Positions 27,731 to 38,781 of a stretch of 38,781 nucleotides of DNA are shown piece by piece. Source of the DNA: Apostichopus californicus (taxonomy: Eukaryota; Echinodermata; Holothuroidea; Aspidochirotida; Stichopodidae). The stretch lies in contig JAIPMN010007708.1 of NCBI GenBank assembly GCA_020650975.1, positions 1 through 38,781 of the forward strand. Reading direction: 5' to 3'. A program made the position numbers and the translations under genes. Each line of letters begins with the position of its first letter. Position 1 is the stretch's first letter. Under the pieces are notes generated by a model. That model saw only the letters and a program-made list of their open reading frames with translations, was not told the DNA's origin and made no database searches.

Positions 27731-30700
27731 CTGCAAAGATAAATTATTGCAATGCTTCAGAAAACACAGTCAAAGAGTTTCAAACTTCATTTAATCTCTT
27801 GTGACTTTTTTAAATTTTAAGTTAAAAGGCAGAAATATGGTATGTTCTCTTCCATTAAAACACGAATAATGGTTCTGCAAATATATTAATCTCAAATAAG
27901 TTTCAGAGCCCTCTAAATGAATGTGCTACATGTCAGTGGACCAGCGACCTATTTTCAATTTACCTCTATTACTTTGATATTTTCACAGCGGGTTAAAATG
28001 TCTTCTCAAGAAGTATTACCCTCCAGTGGTTGGAATTTGGAATATATCAGAACCCCAAAACAGTAGTTCTACTTGATGGATTAATATGTATCTTTTCATT
28101 AAACTTTTAACCTTAGGCTGTAATGTTGCCTGGCATTCAATGTTAGGCTATCAATTCAAACTCTAAATACAGTACTGCAAAGAGAGGAACATTGTCCTTA
28201 CATTGCTGATATACTTATCACAACGTGTTAAGAAAACTTTGAAATTAGGCTTGAACAAATACAAGACAGTAATAAACACACAATAATTACTATCAAAAGG
28301 ATAAAATTCATTCCTCCCTAAAGCGGAAAAAGAGATCAACGTACCAAGGTGAAACAACGTTGTTGCAACAAGAAGATGGTCATCACCATATACTGTTTTC
28401 CTAATTCGCAGAGCTCTTTGGTAGAGAGCCTCGGCCACGATCCTGTCATAACTGTACAATAAAATGATAAATTCTGTGTAGAGTACTTTTAAAAGACAAC
28501 AATGTATTAAATATCTTGTCCCTCCTCACAATGTACAAGATACAATGACTCGAGCTGGTAGAATACAGTCAACTAACCTGCTAACAAATTTGGTTATATC
28601 TCTCTAAGTTCTCCCCTCTTTGTATCATTTCTCTTCATACCAACAAACAAGTGTCGACCTTTGGGATTCTACAATACATTTTTACCATGTGCTAAGTAAG
28701 ACAACATTGTCGTGAATTTTTATACATTTTCTGAAAAGAAACAGGCAAAGTTTATTATTCAGGCTGTCCAAGTAACAAAGTTGATCATGTGACATAATCA
28801 GCATATCATACAAAGAGTGACAGTACATTTATTGAAAATAAACTGGAAGGTCTCAGAAATTCTTGAGAAACAACAACTGTTGCTTGAAAAACAATGTCAT
28901 ACACCTCAATTTTTACTCAATATCCTGTGTGTTACTTGTTTTGTCGTTTTTGGCCTCCCTTATTCCTCTCCCGCCTTTGAGGGGCTATGCCTGTGTTGTG
29001 TATTTGTTTATTTGTTGGGAAAAACTATTAGCCTGTTGGGAAAAAAACTACTGGCCGTGTGCGCACATGGTGGCATTGACGACAGACCTACTGTGAATCA
29101 GGAGACAAGATTTTAAGAGTAACTCGCAATTTTCCACTGTGTATTAATAATAATTGAATGCTAGCCAATTTAGCTATTGCTTACTTCAACCTTTGTATGC
29201 AATAATTACCTTTCTGTATTCAGAGGGTCACTAAGCAGCCCTGCGAGGTTATTTAAGACTTCTGCTACACCGGGATGTGATTTACCATACCAGTGTTCTC
29301 TGGCATATAGAGACTTGCGTAGATGTCTTTCAGCCTCTGAGAAATTTCCTGTTTTGGCTCTGAAAGAGAGATGATGATATCTGTTTAATCCAGGATTGTC
29401 TTGGTATAATATGAGAAGAGAAAAGTGTGTACAAAGAAACAACTGCAGGGAGAAAACAGTTGTAAGTCATTTTAAGTCAAGTCAAGTCACTTTATCCAAC
29501 TTACAAACTAACCAAAGGGAATCTGAATGGCTTCACTTTGGGGTAATAGTTCTCTAACACTTACAATTGTTTTTGTAACCGTCTTGTTGAAACATTTACA
29601 TTCAACCTTCATAATCAGGTCTTCTTAGTTATACGACTTGTCTTTGAGCTACATTTATTGCCTTTAAAGCAAACCAATGACTCTACCTCAATAATCCCAA
29701 GTTATACTGGGAAGTGGCTTGGCCAGCCACACAGTTAGACTGTTCCATGCACTTCTTGGCCTTCTTTAGATATCCCTCCGCCTCCTCTGTATTTCGATCG
29801 TAAGCTGCCATGTTGCCCAGCTGGTTCAAAATACGACCTAAACAAACAAAAAATGCACAGAAAAGACTAAAAGTCTGTCAAAAATCAAAACAGAAATACT
29901 TGAGTACAATGTGTTGTATTGAATGATGGCTACTTCTCTTTCCTTTAAATAGTAATATCAGTATACAGCTCTGTGCAGAAGATATTAATACCACTACATT
30001 CTGTCCACAGGTAGTGACAAAGGTGAAGAATTTCCAATTAAATGTATCATTTTTGGGATTACCTGAATACAGCAAGCATCTGTATGAAATAATAAATTGA
30101 CTAAACGAGTGAGAAATGAGCGAGATATGTTATGAAATAAGTGAAGCAGAGTTGCATCATATTAAAACTGACATTTGAACAATCCTGTTTGCAAAGAGGC
30201 TGACGGCATTTTACCTTGCATTTCCAGCATCTCCTTATAGCTGTTGTCACTCTGCCCAAGGCACATGTTATCGACAGTTGCTAGGGCCTTCTTGTACCAG
30301 GATCGGGCCGTTCCCTTGTGAAGTTGATACAGAGACAGGTTGCCTAATGCCTCCTGAATCTTGATCAAGAGAAATTGCTCTTTGGTGTTCAATGGGAAGA
30401 ACTATACAAATGTCGAAAGAAAAAGACACTTATTAAACTCTTTTTCAAATGAATATTTAAAGGAAACCCTGCTATCGATGTTTAAGACATGAGATCACAT
30501 AAGAAATTTGTAATTTTCTCAAGAAAAAATTAAATCAGATTTAAAGTTGCATTTTCAGTGAACAGAATCTGGTGGTATCATGCAAAGTGGTTGAATGGAA
30601 AGAAACTGTTCATGAGAAGGTCATTTGTTACAATAATTTACCGAAACGTAACCAGAATTTACGAATACCAGGGAAAACTTTAAGAGGTTTGCCAATGCAT

Positions 30701-33700
30701 ACAATAATGAAATAAATGCAAAACAGGATGACAGTAAAGTCATGGTTCCGTTTTTTCTGAAAAAAAGGAGAGGTGAAACTTACCCTCAAAACTTCTTTAT
30801 AAGCTAGCTGCAGAACTTGAGCAGCCTGTGTAAATATGGATCTTTCAGCCAGAAATTTACCAGCATAAAAGGCCACCACTGCAGGTTGACTGCGTATAGC
30901 TTCTGAATTCAGACTGGACATGGAGACATCTGCATGTTTAGGTAAAAACAGAGATAACTTCTGTGTATATGTATTAGGTACTGATAATAACATGTAAATA
31001 TGCACCTGTCAAAATTGGCAAAGATTTGTGTTCCACGGTTGAAAATCATTCACTACATCCAAAGGTAAAATTTAGGAAAAAAGAAAAGGAGTTTTGTGTT
31101 CAACTCAAACTTCCTCTTGAATTATTTTTGAAAAATTATGTTTGTCAAACATGGCGTGTATGATAATACTATGGTTTAAAATATCTATCTTGTATCACCA
31201 AGCAACATACTATGCAGACTGCCAAATTACTACACAATTGCAAAACAACTAAAAGACACTTGCGCAAAAATGAGAGACAATGTATTCTGCTCGATAAGAA
31301 AGTCAATAATCCTTAAACTTGCTATGTAAAGAAATTGACACCAAGGTAAATCCCACTTCACCAAACTTCACGTAGGGCTTTAAAGAAGCAATAACTGTCT
31401 GTTGTTCTCTAATTTACTCACCATCATCATCGTCATCACTATTATCGTAGGTTTCTGTGGTCGGTGATGCCTCATCCCCTGCATCTGCAGACCCTGCTAT
31501 CTCTGATAATTCATCGGTTGTTTCGTTTTCACGTTTGCGTATTTGATCTCGATTCATTCCGTGATCACTGATAAGATTCTCCTGGCTTCCTGTCTCAGAT
31601 ATATCTATTCGTTCTTTATGATCAGATAGAGGGCGCTCTGAACTAATCTCTTCAAGGATCTCCTTCTGTAACAGATTAGCTTCCTCGCCCTCGACAAACT
31701 CATCCTTTACTAACTTCTGAATCTTTTCTAAACCACTTGTTTCCTCTTTGATAGTCACATGGTATCCCATGTCATCTTCCTGTTCATCATAGCCAGACAA
31801 GCTATTGTAATCTTTTCCTAATGCAGGAAGGCCGTAGGCGTCCACCTTTGAACTTGCATTACTACCGCTCCCTTCATTCGTTTTCCATCCGTGCGATGTA
31901 TTTAATTTGTGGTCAGCTTCTTTAATTTCTATCTCCCTCATGGCATGAATGACACTTTCTAGCTGCGTATCGTTGCTGGCTAAGGAGTCCAGGTCACTGC
32001 ACAACGAATCTACCTCCGAGATATTTCCCGACTGCCACCAGCCCACGCTCTCTGCCGGAACTGAATCATTCTCCCCTTCTCCAGAGATGGCAGCACTCAC
32101 CATTTTGCTGAGGGAGGCGACTACGTCTATATCTTCTTCTGAGAGCCTCCTCCAGTAATGTAAAAGGTCGTTGGAAAGGGCGACCGTTTGTGGAGCACCG
32201 CCGTACAGAGTGATGAACATTCTTACGGAAGAAGTAGAACGGCATACATAGGTATATTCAGGAAATTTAGGAAATAATTTCAAGTTTAAAGTTTTTTGGG
32301 CTTTGAATTTCATCTCTCATAAAGTAATATTGTTATTGTGGACAAAAGCTGCTATACATCTTTGCACATTTTCACATATCATTTTAATATGGGATACCTG
32401 ATAAATTAATCCGCTTAAATTATTTAAAATAAACTTGAATCATGAATTTATCATTTAAAGTCTTTCAGAAATAGCTACCACTTTCCTCTAGACTCACTAA
32501 AAGAGAGTGCAATTTTATGGAGCAAATATTCAAGTCAAATGTTCAAATATCTGAATCCAAATTATACACAGGTCATAACTGCTGATCAATATTATAAGTA
32601 GCTGTAAACTAGAAAAAAACCTTTGAGGAAACAACAAGCTTGCTTCCCAAGCCAAGTTTTCCAGATCATTAAATCTGCTTTACCTAAATAATATTGGTAG
32701 TTTGTTTCGAAAAATAATCTCACAACATTTAGAATATTACCTCACTAGACAATGTCACACACCATGTTGTAATTTCAAACTATTTCCCCAAAGAATTTTT
32801 GAATTTTAACAAAACTAATGAACATTCATTCAAATGTATTTTGCAATTTACATCTTACTAGTATAAACCTCACCTAGATTTTTGCCACTTGCAGTATAAA
32901 CGCCACTTTTATTTCTGAATATAATAAGGATAAAAATGTGTAAACACAATTTAACAACAACATATGGCTACAGGTTTTACTTACTCTGGTTTCATAATTT
33001 CTCTCTGGAGTTTTTGCCAATTTTCACATTGTCGATAATGGTACGGCAACTCTTTGGCTTTGCGTTGGCTGTGTGGCAACTGCTGGAAGAAACTAGCTAG
33101 TATTTCATGGAACAAAAACTTTCTCCCCATTCCAGAATTTGGGACAAGATAAGAAGTTGGCTCTACTTTTCTCTTTGCAGGTGAGCTGAGACCAGACACC
33201 ACTCCTACAAAAGAAGAATAATGTGAAATTACAACAGTTACATGTTATGGAAATAATACTAAATACTAGACTCTGCTTCTGAAGTAAACATGACATTGTT
33301 ATTCCAGTACGAGAATATGCCAGTATGAGAATACCCTACGAAATAGCCTAGGACGGAAAGAAGTACATTTCCTAACTCCATGAACTAGCCTTTTCCTAAC
33401 TAAAGCTAGCATTTATATGAAGCTATTGTGTGCCTTGTAAAGAATCCATACAACATCCTAATCAAACACTGAGATATGTTAATAATTGTTTCTTTGATAT
33501 AACTCACAGCAAAATGGGTCACATATGACATACAGCTTAGAGGAAATATTCACACATCTCTTACATAGGCACACAACCTAACTCTTAGCAAAGTGTGTAC
33601 AGCAGCTGGTTTGCATTTCATGACTAACATAACATAAACATGTTCCTTTGCACATAATGTTCCCTCAACTTACTGGTGCAAAATACTGTATAAACTCTGT

Positions 33701-36700
33701 GACATACTTCTTCAACTCCAAAGAAGGAACAAATTCCCTCTGGTATGATCAGGGTGAAGGTGGGGGGGGGGGAGGGGAGATAGTGACTCACTAACCTTAA
33801 CGACTAATAATGATAACAATTATTGTTAAAATGTTAAAACGAGCTCAAAAATATGAAGATCAAAACCCCATTTAAACTAACCCAAGAGGAAATACTCCAC
33901 AGCTTCTCTCAAGTGTTGATGGCAAAATTTCAGTAATCCACCTGGCCTTTCTACCAGAGTGTCAAAGGTCGCTGACCTGAAGAGTGCAAAGTCAAACTGT
34001 GTGACCTCTGCCTCCTTTGTGTAACCAAACATGTTAAGGAGTTTTAAGATGTCTCCCTCTGTCAGTCCTTCCCTGGAGCAGGCTATGAGTCTTAATGTGT
34101 CAGCAACCCATCCATCAAACTCTAAGGGAAATATAAAGAAAAAACAATAAAATGCAGGTCATTAGTTTTGACGCAAACTTGTTAAAGCTGATAGAGTTAC
34201 TTCAAGTTTCCAAGTTTACTGTCCTGGAGGTTTCCCCTAAACCCCCCACCCCGCTCCCACCCTCCCCCCTCCAGATTAGTCTCAGATGCTGAGGATGATT
34301 TAGTTTACACACATTTAAGAGTCTCTGTTTGACAGAGCTATTGAAGCAAATGTAAAAAGTTAACCATATTAACTGACTCTTTTAATATTTCTTAACATAT
34401 TTTTGGACAAAGGAGATGACTGTTAAAATCTTGATAAGTTTTAGCAATGTTTGTAGTCAGTCTGACTGAAGGTGGTCATTGCTGATGGATAATTAAGCAT
34501 GACGTAGCACATATTAAATTTAGTGTTTGTTAACTAAATTCATTAGCATGTCACTAAATGCACCACTTCAGATACACCGCTGGGTTCTAAATGAATGTAC
34601 TGTTCCCAGTTCAACCATTACACAGCTATGAAAACTTGATGCCTGCAGAATATTTCTGGAGTGTCCATGTCATTGTTAATAGAAGGCAGACAAAGGGGTG
34701 TGGGAAGGACCCTGCAAGAAAAGGGAGAGATTTTGAACATTTTTTTTGTAGTAATAGGAGGGTTGGGACATACCCTCTAGTCCACCCCACCTGTAAAGTT
34801 ACTCCTACAATCACGATTTCAAATGAACTTTATACAACCATTAATGAACCACTTAACATTTAGATCAAAGATCCTTCAATCTGCTGATAATAATAATAAC
34901 AATAATAATAATATTCAATTTTCATATAGCACATTGTACCAGCCATAGGTCACTTTACAGACGTTATATTACCCCTGGTCAATGATAACCTGTCCCATAC
35001 CTGTCCATAGACAATCCCTCCAGGCGGTTGCAGTTATATACTGCGCCCAATGACAAGTTACCTCACAGGTACCCATTTAACCCCTGGGTGGAGAGAGGCA
35101 ACTGAGTTAAAGCATCTTGCCCAAGGACACAACGTAATGAACTTAGGCAGGAATCGAACCAGCAATCCTTGGATTACAAGTCAGACGCCTTAGCCAGTTG
35201 TCCACCACGCTCTCGCACTACGATTGATGGTTTACCTGAAGCAGTGGTTCTACCGGATGAAGCATCCATTCTGCCGGCTCTTGTCCATCCGTAGTCTTTG
35301 GTCCATCTGATGATAACTAGTCTCCAGAGGTCCCTGAAAGTGCTGGCACTGGTGTACTGCTCCAAGCATTCCTCCACTTTCATGTAGGTGCCAAAGAGTT
35401 TAAGTTCATTGGCTACAATGGAGAGGAACAGAGGCTTGGAGCTCAGCTTGGCATTCACGATGGCTTCCAGATGCTGCTTGTTCAAGCATTTGCAATGTAA
35501 CGCAAGCAGCTGTTCCAGAACTGTGGCTTTGTCTGTGGTGTCAGTAAAGAGGGGGACGATGTGGAATGTGTTGTCTGTCCTTTGCGCGAGGGCTTTGAAG
35601 GTCAGGTCAGAACGGATGGTCGTGGTGATGATTTTACAGTGGGATGGAAGGACATCAGGGAGCCAAAACAGTTCTTTCACCTAAAAGGAAAAGCAAACAA
35701 TAACATGTGTATGGAAATCAAAACTTCATCAGGAGAAAAGAAAAGTAATGACAAGACTGGTGTATAAGTTCGCTATCTAACAGAATGACTTGATATGAAT
35801 ATTTGTTGTATTTTAAATATTAATCATTGATGCATCTGTCAAAGTGACTGGAAGACAAGCCTAATAGATCAATTTTAAAGTTGTATCCTCAGAACACAAA
35901 GTCAACAGGAAAACCCTATCATGGGTTTTCTATGGACGTGCATTATTTGCAATCTTCCTATGTAGGTTGTGCAAAAGAGATTTAATTCATTTAAACTTAC
36001 AATGGACTATAGTCTGAAGCAAAAACAAGATTTACTTGAAACAATGATTGTAAAAGAAAAAATCGTGAGTTAAATATATCATCTCCTTAGGCTGAACTAG
36101 ATGGGGGCCATTTTAGCATATCTACCAGGTTTTGAGGTCATTATATAGTCCCTTTAATGAAAGCTGCCCCTCTTGGCAATCTGGGACGGTAGCTTTGGTT
36201 ACTTTTCACAAGAGAGAAAGAGGATTACTGGAAAGCCCTGCATTATTCTAAGCTACTAACAATAAACTTTTGCTTGAAGTTACCCCAGACTATTTGCCCA
36301 CTTTTAATTTTTCTGTATCTAGAGCCAAATATTTTCCTTTCCATCCAGATAAGTCATCACTTACTTGGTGCTTTGAGAATCCCAAGGTACCTCCCAATTC
36401 ATCTAATCCATCTAAGATCAAGATGCATGGAGTGGATTCGATGGTGGCCACAAATGCTTCGCAAACCTCGTGGAAGCTGGACAAATCTTCAGAAGTCATA
36501 TCAGAGGAAACTTCTAAAACAACAAACATAAATTGAAAATTGAATTACTTTATATTAACTTTTTTTTCACTATTTCAATAGATGGTTTAACACTTTCCAT
36601 TTTTATTTCTCTCTTTAACATTATTTCTTGCCCTTGCCCTTGCTTTGAGTAAAAGCCTTACTTCTTCAGTCCTCCTCCAATGTATTATCTATACTGTGAA

Positions 36701-38511
36701 CTTAAACTCAAAACTCACAAGTTACAAGGCTACCAAAACAAACCCCCCCCCCAAAAAAACACTACAACAGTAGTTTTCTTTTTAATAAAAAAAATTATTG
36801 CTCTTTCAAATATTTCTGTCATCTTTCTGTATAAATGTTTCTCTTATGCTTCTTCTTACAAAAATTCATGCACCAATTATAAGAAACAAAGATGCCTGTA
36901 AACTCACCGACAGGTTTCCCCCTCAGTTCCCATATTGTTCTTCTCATGTACTGGACAATGTCTCTACTGAATGTACTACTCCCAACATAGTGAGCAATAA
37001 TTTTAATACTGGTATGCTCAGCTGAGAACTTCTTCACCCAGTTAGCCACAATGGCTGACTTGCCACAGCCTCTGTCTCCTATCAAGGTGATGATTCCTGT
37101 TGGACCCTCACTACAACAAAAAGAGGAGAAGAATAAGTCATTTTTGCCTTTCTAGATGAAGAGGCATGTTGAGAGAACATTGAAAATGACAACAACAAAA
37201 AATGAAAAAAGAAGGAGAAAACAAGATATGCCTGACTAGGGCATCAAAAACATAGTAGCTAAATTTGACAGACAGACATGTAGACAACCACAAAGGCAAA
37301 AAGATAAATTATGACTGTTTCACTGTCTTTCCACACTCGATATGAAAGTGCAAACTTGACAACTTATAGGTTTTAAAAAACTATATTGACTTTTAAAAGC
37401 AAATCATAAATCATTACAAACCAGGAAATCCCTTGGATCAAGATTATTCTTATAAACCAGGTTTGAAATTAGCAGATATCAAATTCTCATCTCAAGTTAT
37501 TTCTAAGGACAAGTCTTACCTATCAGGCTCTGTTATGATGGGACTATTGTCTTGTTTAATAACCTCTTCGGGGAACAGCTCCAGGGCATGTCGGTTCAAG
37601 GTCTGAAATAGATTGTCTGTCGCCGGAGTAGGAACAAAGACTCTTCGTCTGGTCTCGGCCAGGGATTCGCCTAAAGCCCACTCGTTGAACTGTTCACCAG
37701 CTGCAATGGTTCAGACATTGATAAGGATTAATGCAACACTAGTACTAATGATATCTACATTCCATTATAATAATGCACAATGTTGTAATTTTAAGTTAAC
37801 ATCTACAAACATCCAAAACCCAACTTAAATACCAACCAGATATCCCTTACCCCAAAGTAAAGAATCACAGCATATGGATCCTCCTACTTTAGGCATATTT
37901 GGACCTGCTCAGGAGAGGAGATCGAGGCAGGAGGGAAGAACTGAGGCTCATTATTCCTTAGAAGATAAAACAGATTCTGCCAACCCCCACAGCCTCAGGT
38001 ATAAACCTAGAGATTCCATACAAAAGAAAAAACCTTAAAGATTGGTGCCTGAAACCTGGAAATTGTACAAGACCTTCTAAAGTGAAGTAAGACTCATTGT
38101 TTTAACATTAATCATACGGCAAACATCCACAACTCCTTGGAAACCTGTGGATCCCACCATGAGACAATATTTACATAAAAACTGTGAGTCTCACGGTTAA
38201 ACTGTGAGATTTTGGCTGGTATGAGAAAAATTAAAACTTACTGTCTTAGGGAAGGTTGTCACTACTTTGCATCAGTATTAAGAATCATTGACCATTGACT
38301 TAAATATGTTATTACAGTAGTTACTTATTCCTTCTGGAAACTTCAGCATTGGCGGATAGAATTGATTAATAATCGCCACCCAGTCCTCCAAGACTTTTTG
38401 TCCCAGCTCCTCGACTGTCAGGAATGATTGGGTGTGGAGTCCTTTGTTTGCTATTCGATACTTCAGATCTGTGACTAACATTTCTGTCTCTTCATCCTCT
38501 GCCATGAACAC
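26784..38511 (-). CDS. STAND P-loop NTPase with tetratricopeptide repeats (TTC41/Gnn- or NPHP3-like), 5' partial
   Basis: Fourteen GT-AG exons with unbroken phase encode the C-terminal 1370 residues; earlier exons lie off the right edge. In window numbering (Val1 at 38511): residues 1-60 resemble the segment that follows a DUF4062 domain, with EELGQKVLEDW; a conserved ETRRRVFVP linker follows; Walker A is GDRGCGKS at 134-141 (Lys140); Walker B is ILILDGLDEL with Asp225; a sensor-1-like strand IITTTIRSD lies near 257-265; and a winged-helix-like region with FCHQHLREAVEYF is near 450-465. An acidic linker from one 800-nt exon spans about 542-808. TPR-type helices run from about 809 to 1100, with ALxIR and HPGVAEVLNNLA-type motifs. 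A basic Ser/Arg-rich tail of about 270 residues ends the protein. The layout best fits TTC41 and the invertebrate proteins named after Dictyostelium DDB_G0287407. NPHP3 itself is a weaker match. STAND NTPases are nucleotide switches that often oligomerise; the partner and signal are unknown. Confidence 0.85.
28345..28451 (-). CDS. NTPase-TPR gene, exon M
   Basis: Residues 1020-1055, with the TPR helix pattern AEALYQRALRIRKTVYGDDH followed by LLVATTLFHLG, a textbook kinesin-light-chain-like TPR. Donor G|GTACGT. Confidence 0.93.
29210..29359 (-). CDS. NTPase-TPR gene, exon L
   Basis: Residues 970-1019. The TPR reads FSEAERHLRKSLYAREHWYG then KSHPGVAEVLNNLAGLL. Acceptor CTTTCAG, donor AG|GTAATT. 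Confidence 0.93.
29687..29837 (-). CDS. NTPase-TPR gene, exon K
   Basis: Residues 920-969, including ILNQLGNMAAYDRNTEEAEG and YLKKAKKCMEQS, a helical TPR-like pair. Acceptor TTGTTTAG, donor AG|GTAGAG. Confidence 0.9.
30215..30401 (-). CDS. NTPase-TPR gene, exon J
   Basis: Residues 858-919, including IQEALGNLSLYQLHKGTARS and WYKKALATVDN, a TPR-like repeat. Acceptor TTTGTATAG, donor G|GTAAAA. Confidence 0.9.
30784..30929 (-). CDS. NTPase-TPR gene, exon I
   Basis: Residues 809-857. It starts the TPR region with FYAGKFLAERSIFTQAAQVL and QLAYKEVLR. Acceptor CATGCAG, donor AGG|GTAAGT. Confidence 0.9.
31422..32221 (-). CDS. NTPase-TPR gene, exon H (acidic linker)
   Basis: Residues 542-808 from a single 800-nt exon. 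It begins MFITLYGGAPQTVALSNDLL then HYWRRLSEEDIDVV, a conserved-looking helical start. It then becomes low complexity and rich in Glu, Asp and Ser, ending DNSDDDDDG. The first codon is completed across the splice (GA|A). The acceptor TTCTTCCGTAAG is good, although the frame is open further upstream. Confidence 0.85.
32985..33204 (-). CDS. NTPase-TPR gene, exon G
   Basis: Residues 469-541, including FLFHEILASFFQQLPHSQRK and AKELPYHYRQCENWQKLQ. The ..ELPYHY... helix typically bridges the winged-helix and TPR parts in DUF4062/NACHT-like proteins. Donor GA|GTAAGT. Confidence 0.88.
33882..34121 (-). CDS. NTPase-TPR gene, exon F (winged-helix-like)
   Basis: Residues 389-468. REGLTEGDILKLLNMFGY resembles the C-terminal winged helix of STAND NTPases, followed by LLKFCHQHLREAVEYF. 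The donor GTTAGT is weaker than most in the gene. Confidence 0.87.
34886..34913. repeat. (AAT)n microsatellite, SINE tail
   Basis: Near-perfect AAT repeats with one C interruption, forming the 3' tail of the minus-strand SINE. Confidence 0.9.
34886..35216 (-). mobile_element. tRNA-derived SINE with (TTA)n tail
   Basis: On the minus strand the head carries a Pol III box A (TGGCTAAGGCG, 35186-35196) and box B (GGTTCGATTCC, 35150-35160) in tRNA spacing. Between them, CTTGTAA looks like an anticodon loop with TGT, hinting at a tRNA-Thr source. A body of about 240 bp follows, with CTTGGGCAAGATGCTTTAAC, and the element ends in ATT-type repeats at 34886-34913. No clear target duplication was found, so ends are approximate. 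It sits in the intron just after exon E of the NTPase-TPR gene and has the same orientation as that gene. Confidence 0.85.
35236..35680 (-). CDS. NTPase-TPR gene, exon E
   Basis: Residues 241-388. LFWLPDVLPSHCKIITTTIR carries the sensor-1-like strand, and SSKPLFLSIVANELKLFG matches the GxP-type motif region of NACHT/STAND helical subdomains. Acceptor CCTTTTAG, donor G|GTAAAC. Confidence 0.92.
36365..36513 (-). CDS. NTPase-TPR gene, exon D (Walker B)
   Basis: Residues 191-240, with ILILDGLDEL: a hydrophobic strand, Asp225, then the DE pair typical of NACHT/STAND Walker B. Acceptor TTGTTTTAG, donor CAA|GTAAGT. Confidence 0.93.
36908..37110 (-). CDS. NTPase-TPR gene, exon C (Walker A)
   Basis: Residues 123-190, with ITLIGDRGCGKSAIVANWVK, a classical P-loop, then HYVGSSTFSRDIVQYMRR, a TTEP1/NACHT-like strand and helix. 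Acceptor TTGTAG, donor G|GTGAGT. Confidence 0.95.
37520..37700 (-). CDS. NTPase-TPR gene, exon B
   Basis: Residues 63-122. It encodes the linker before the P-loop, with GEQFNEWALGESLAETRRRV and FVPTP. The pattern 'xxRxRVFVPRP' precedes the NTPase in DUF4062-containing proteins. Acceptor CATTGCAG, donor AG|GTAAGA. Confidence 0.9.
38325..38511 (-). CDS. NTPase-TPR gene, exon A (first in window)
   Basis: Residues 1-62 in window numbering, with LKYRIANKGLHTQSFLTVEE and LGQKVLEDWVAIINQFYPPM. It begins after the acceptor GTCTTAG in phase 0, so it is an internal exon and the start codon lies off-window. No further exon was recognised at 38512-38781. Confidence 0.88.
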
Positions 38512-38781
38512 CTAAGACACAATACACAAACCTGATGTATAAACCTCTTTCTACGACAACAAAAAGACTTCATAAATTAAACTAATTTCTTGAACAGAAA
38601 GCTGTCAGATCTTTGAAGGTCATCTGAGGTCATCAGTATTGGTCCAAAGAACTTTTTGACAGTGCTTTCGCGTAGGGTCCAGAAAATGAAAAGTGCTCAG
38701 CTCTGAGAAAATATGCTTTGAAGCCGGTAGTACAGTGCTTGTTGAAGTTTTAGTTTTAGGTGACCATTAATTTTACTTTCT

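Noticed and set aside
35150-35196. A functional tRNA gene on the minus strand
   Set aside because: Boxes A and B are present, but there is no acceptor stem and the head runs into a SINE body with an ATT-repeat tail, so this is a SINE.
26784-38511. Calling the gene NPHP3 outright
   Set aside because: The post-DUF4062-like segment, the acidic linker and the basic tail fit TTC41-like proteins better. Without the N-terminus and a tree the name stays open.

Overview
The window is nuclear DNA of an animal. Genes are split by many GT-AG introns of about 0.3-2.3 kb, intergenic and intron DNA is AT-rich, and three conserved metazoan genes can be rebuilt exon by exon with consistent reading phase. A tRNA-derived SINE, several short inverted-repeat (MITE-like) elements, AGGCCTA-type repeats and an invertebrate-style DUF4062/STAND-NTPase/TPR gene suggest a marine invertebrate deuterostome. 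An echinoderm is the best guess, but this is inference and species level cannot be reached.

Layout. 1-1801: no gene recognised. 1802-10258 (+): an 11-exon Rab-GAP gene of the TBC1D22A/B family, 524 aa, complete, with a long 3' UTR to about 13010. 13010-14630: nothing recognised. 14655-20807 (-): a complete 4-exon alpha-tubulin gene (451 aa) whose first coding exon is probably only the ATG; three CCAAT boxes lie upstream. It converges on TBC1D22. 21100-26600: about 5.5 kb of intergenic DNA holding two MITE-like elements and low-complexity tracts. 26784-38511 (-): 14 exons giving the C-terminal 1370 residues of a STAND-type P-loop NTPase with tetratricopeptide repeats, closest in layout to TTC41 (Gnn) and NPHP3-like proteins. 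Its 5' exons lie beyond the right edge.

The three genes look like unrelated neighbours: vesicle traffic, cytoskeleton, and a signalling or scaffold NTPase. No operon-like coupling is visible. The non-genic interest is in mobile DNA: a hAT-like MITE with 14-bp terminal inverted repeats and a near-perfect 8-bp target duplication in tubulin intron 3; a second with a perfect 8-bp duplication at 23.2 kb; a third TIR element at 24.5 kb; a small TIR element with a telomere-like minisatellite core in TBC1D22 intron 1; a 107-bp insert between perfect 14-bp direct repeats that looks like a copied small structured RNA; and a SINE next to a splice donor. I found no convincing new biological system; the 107-bp insert is the least explained item.
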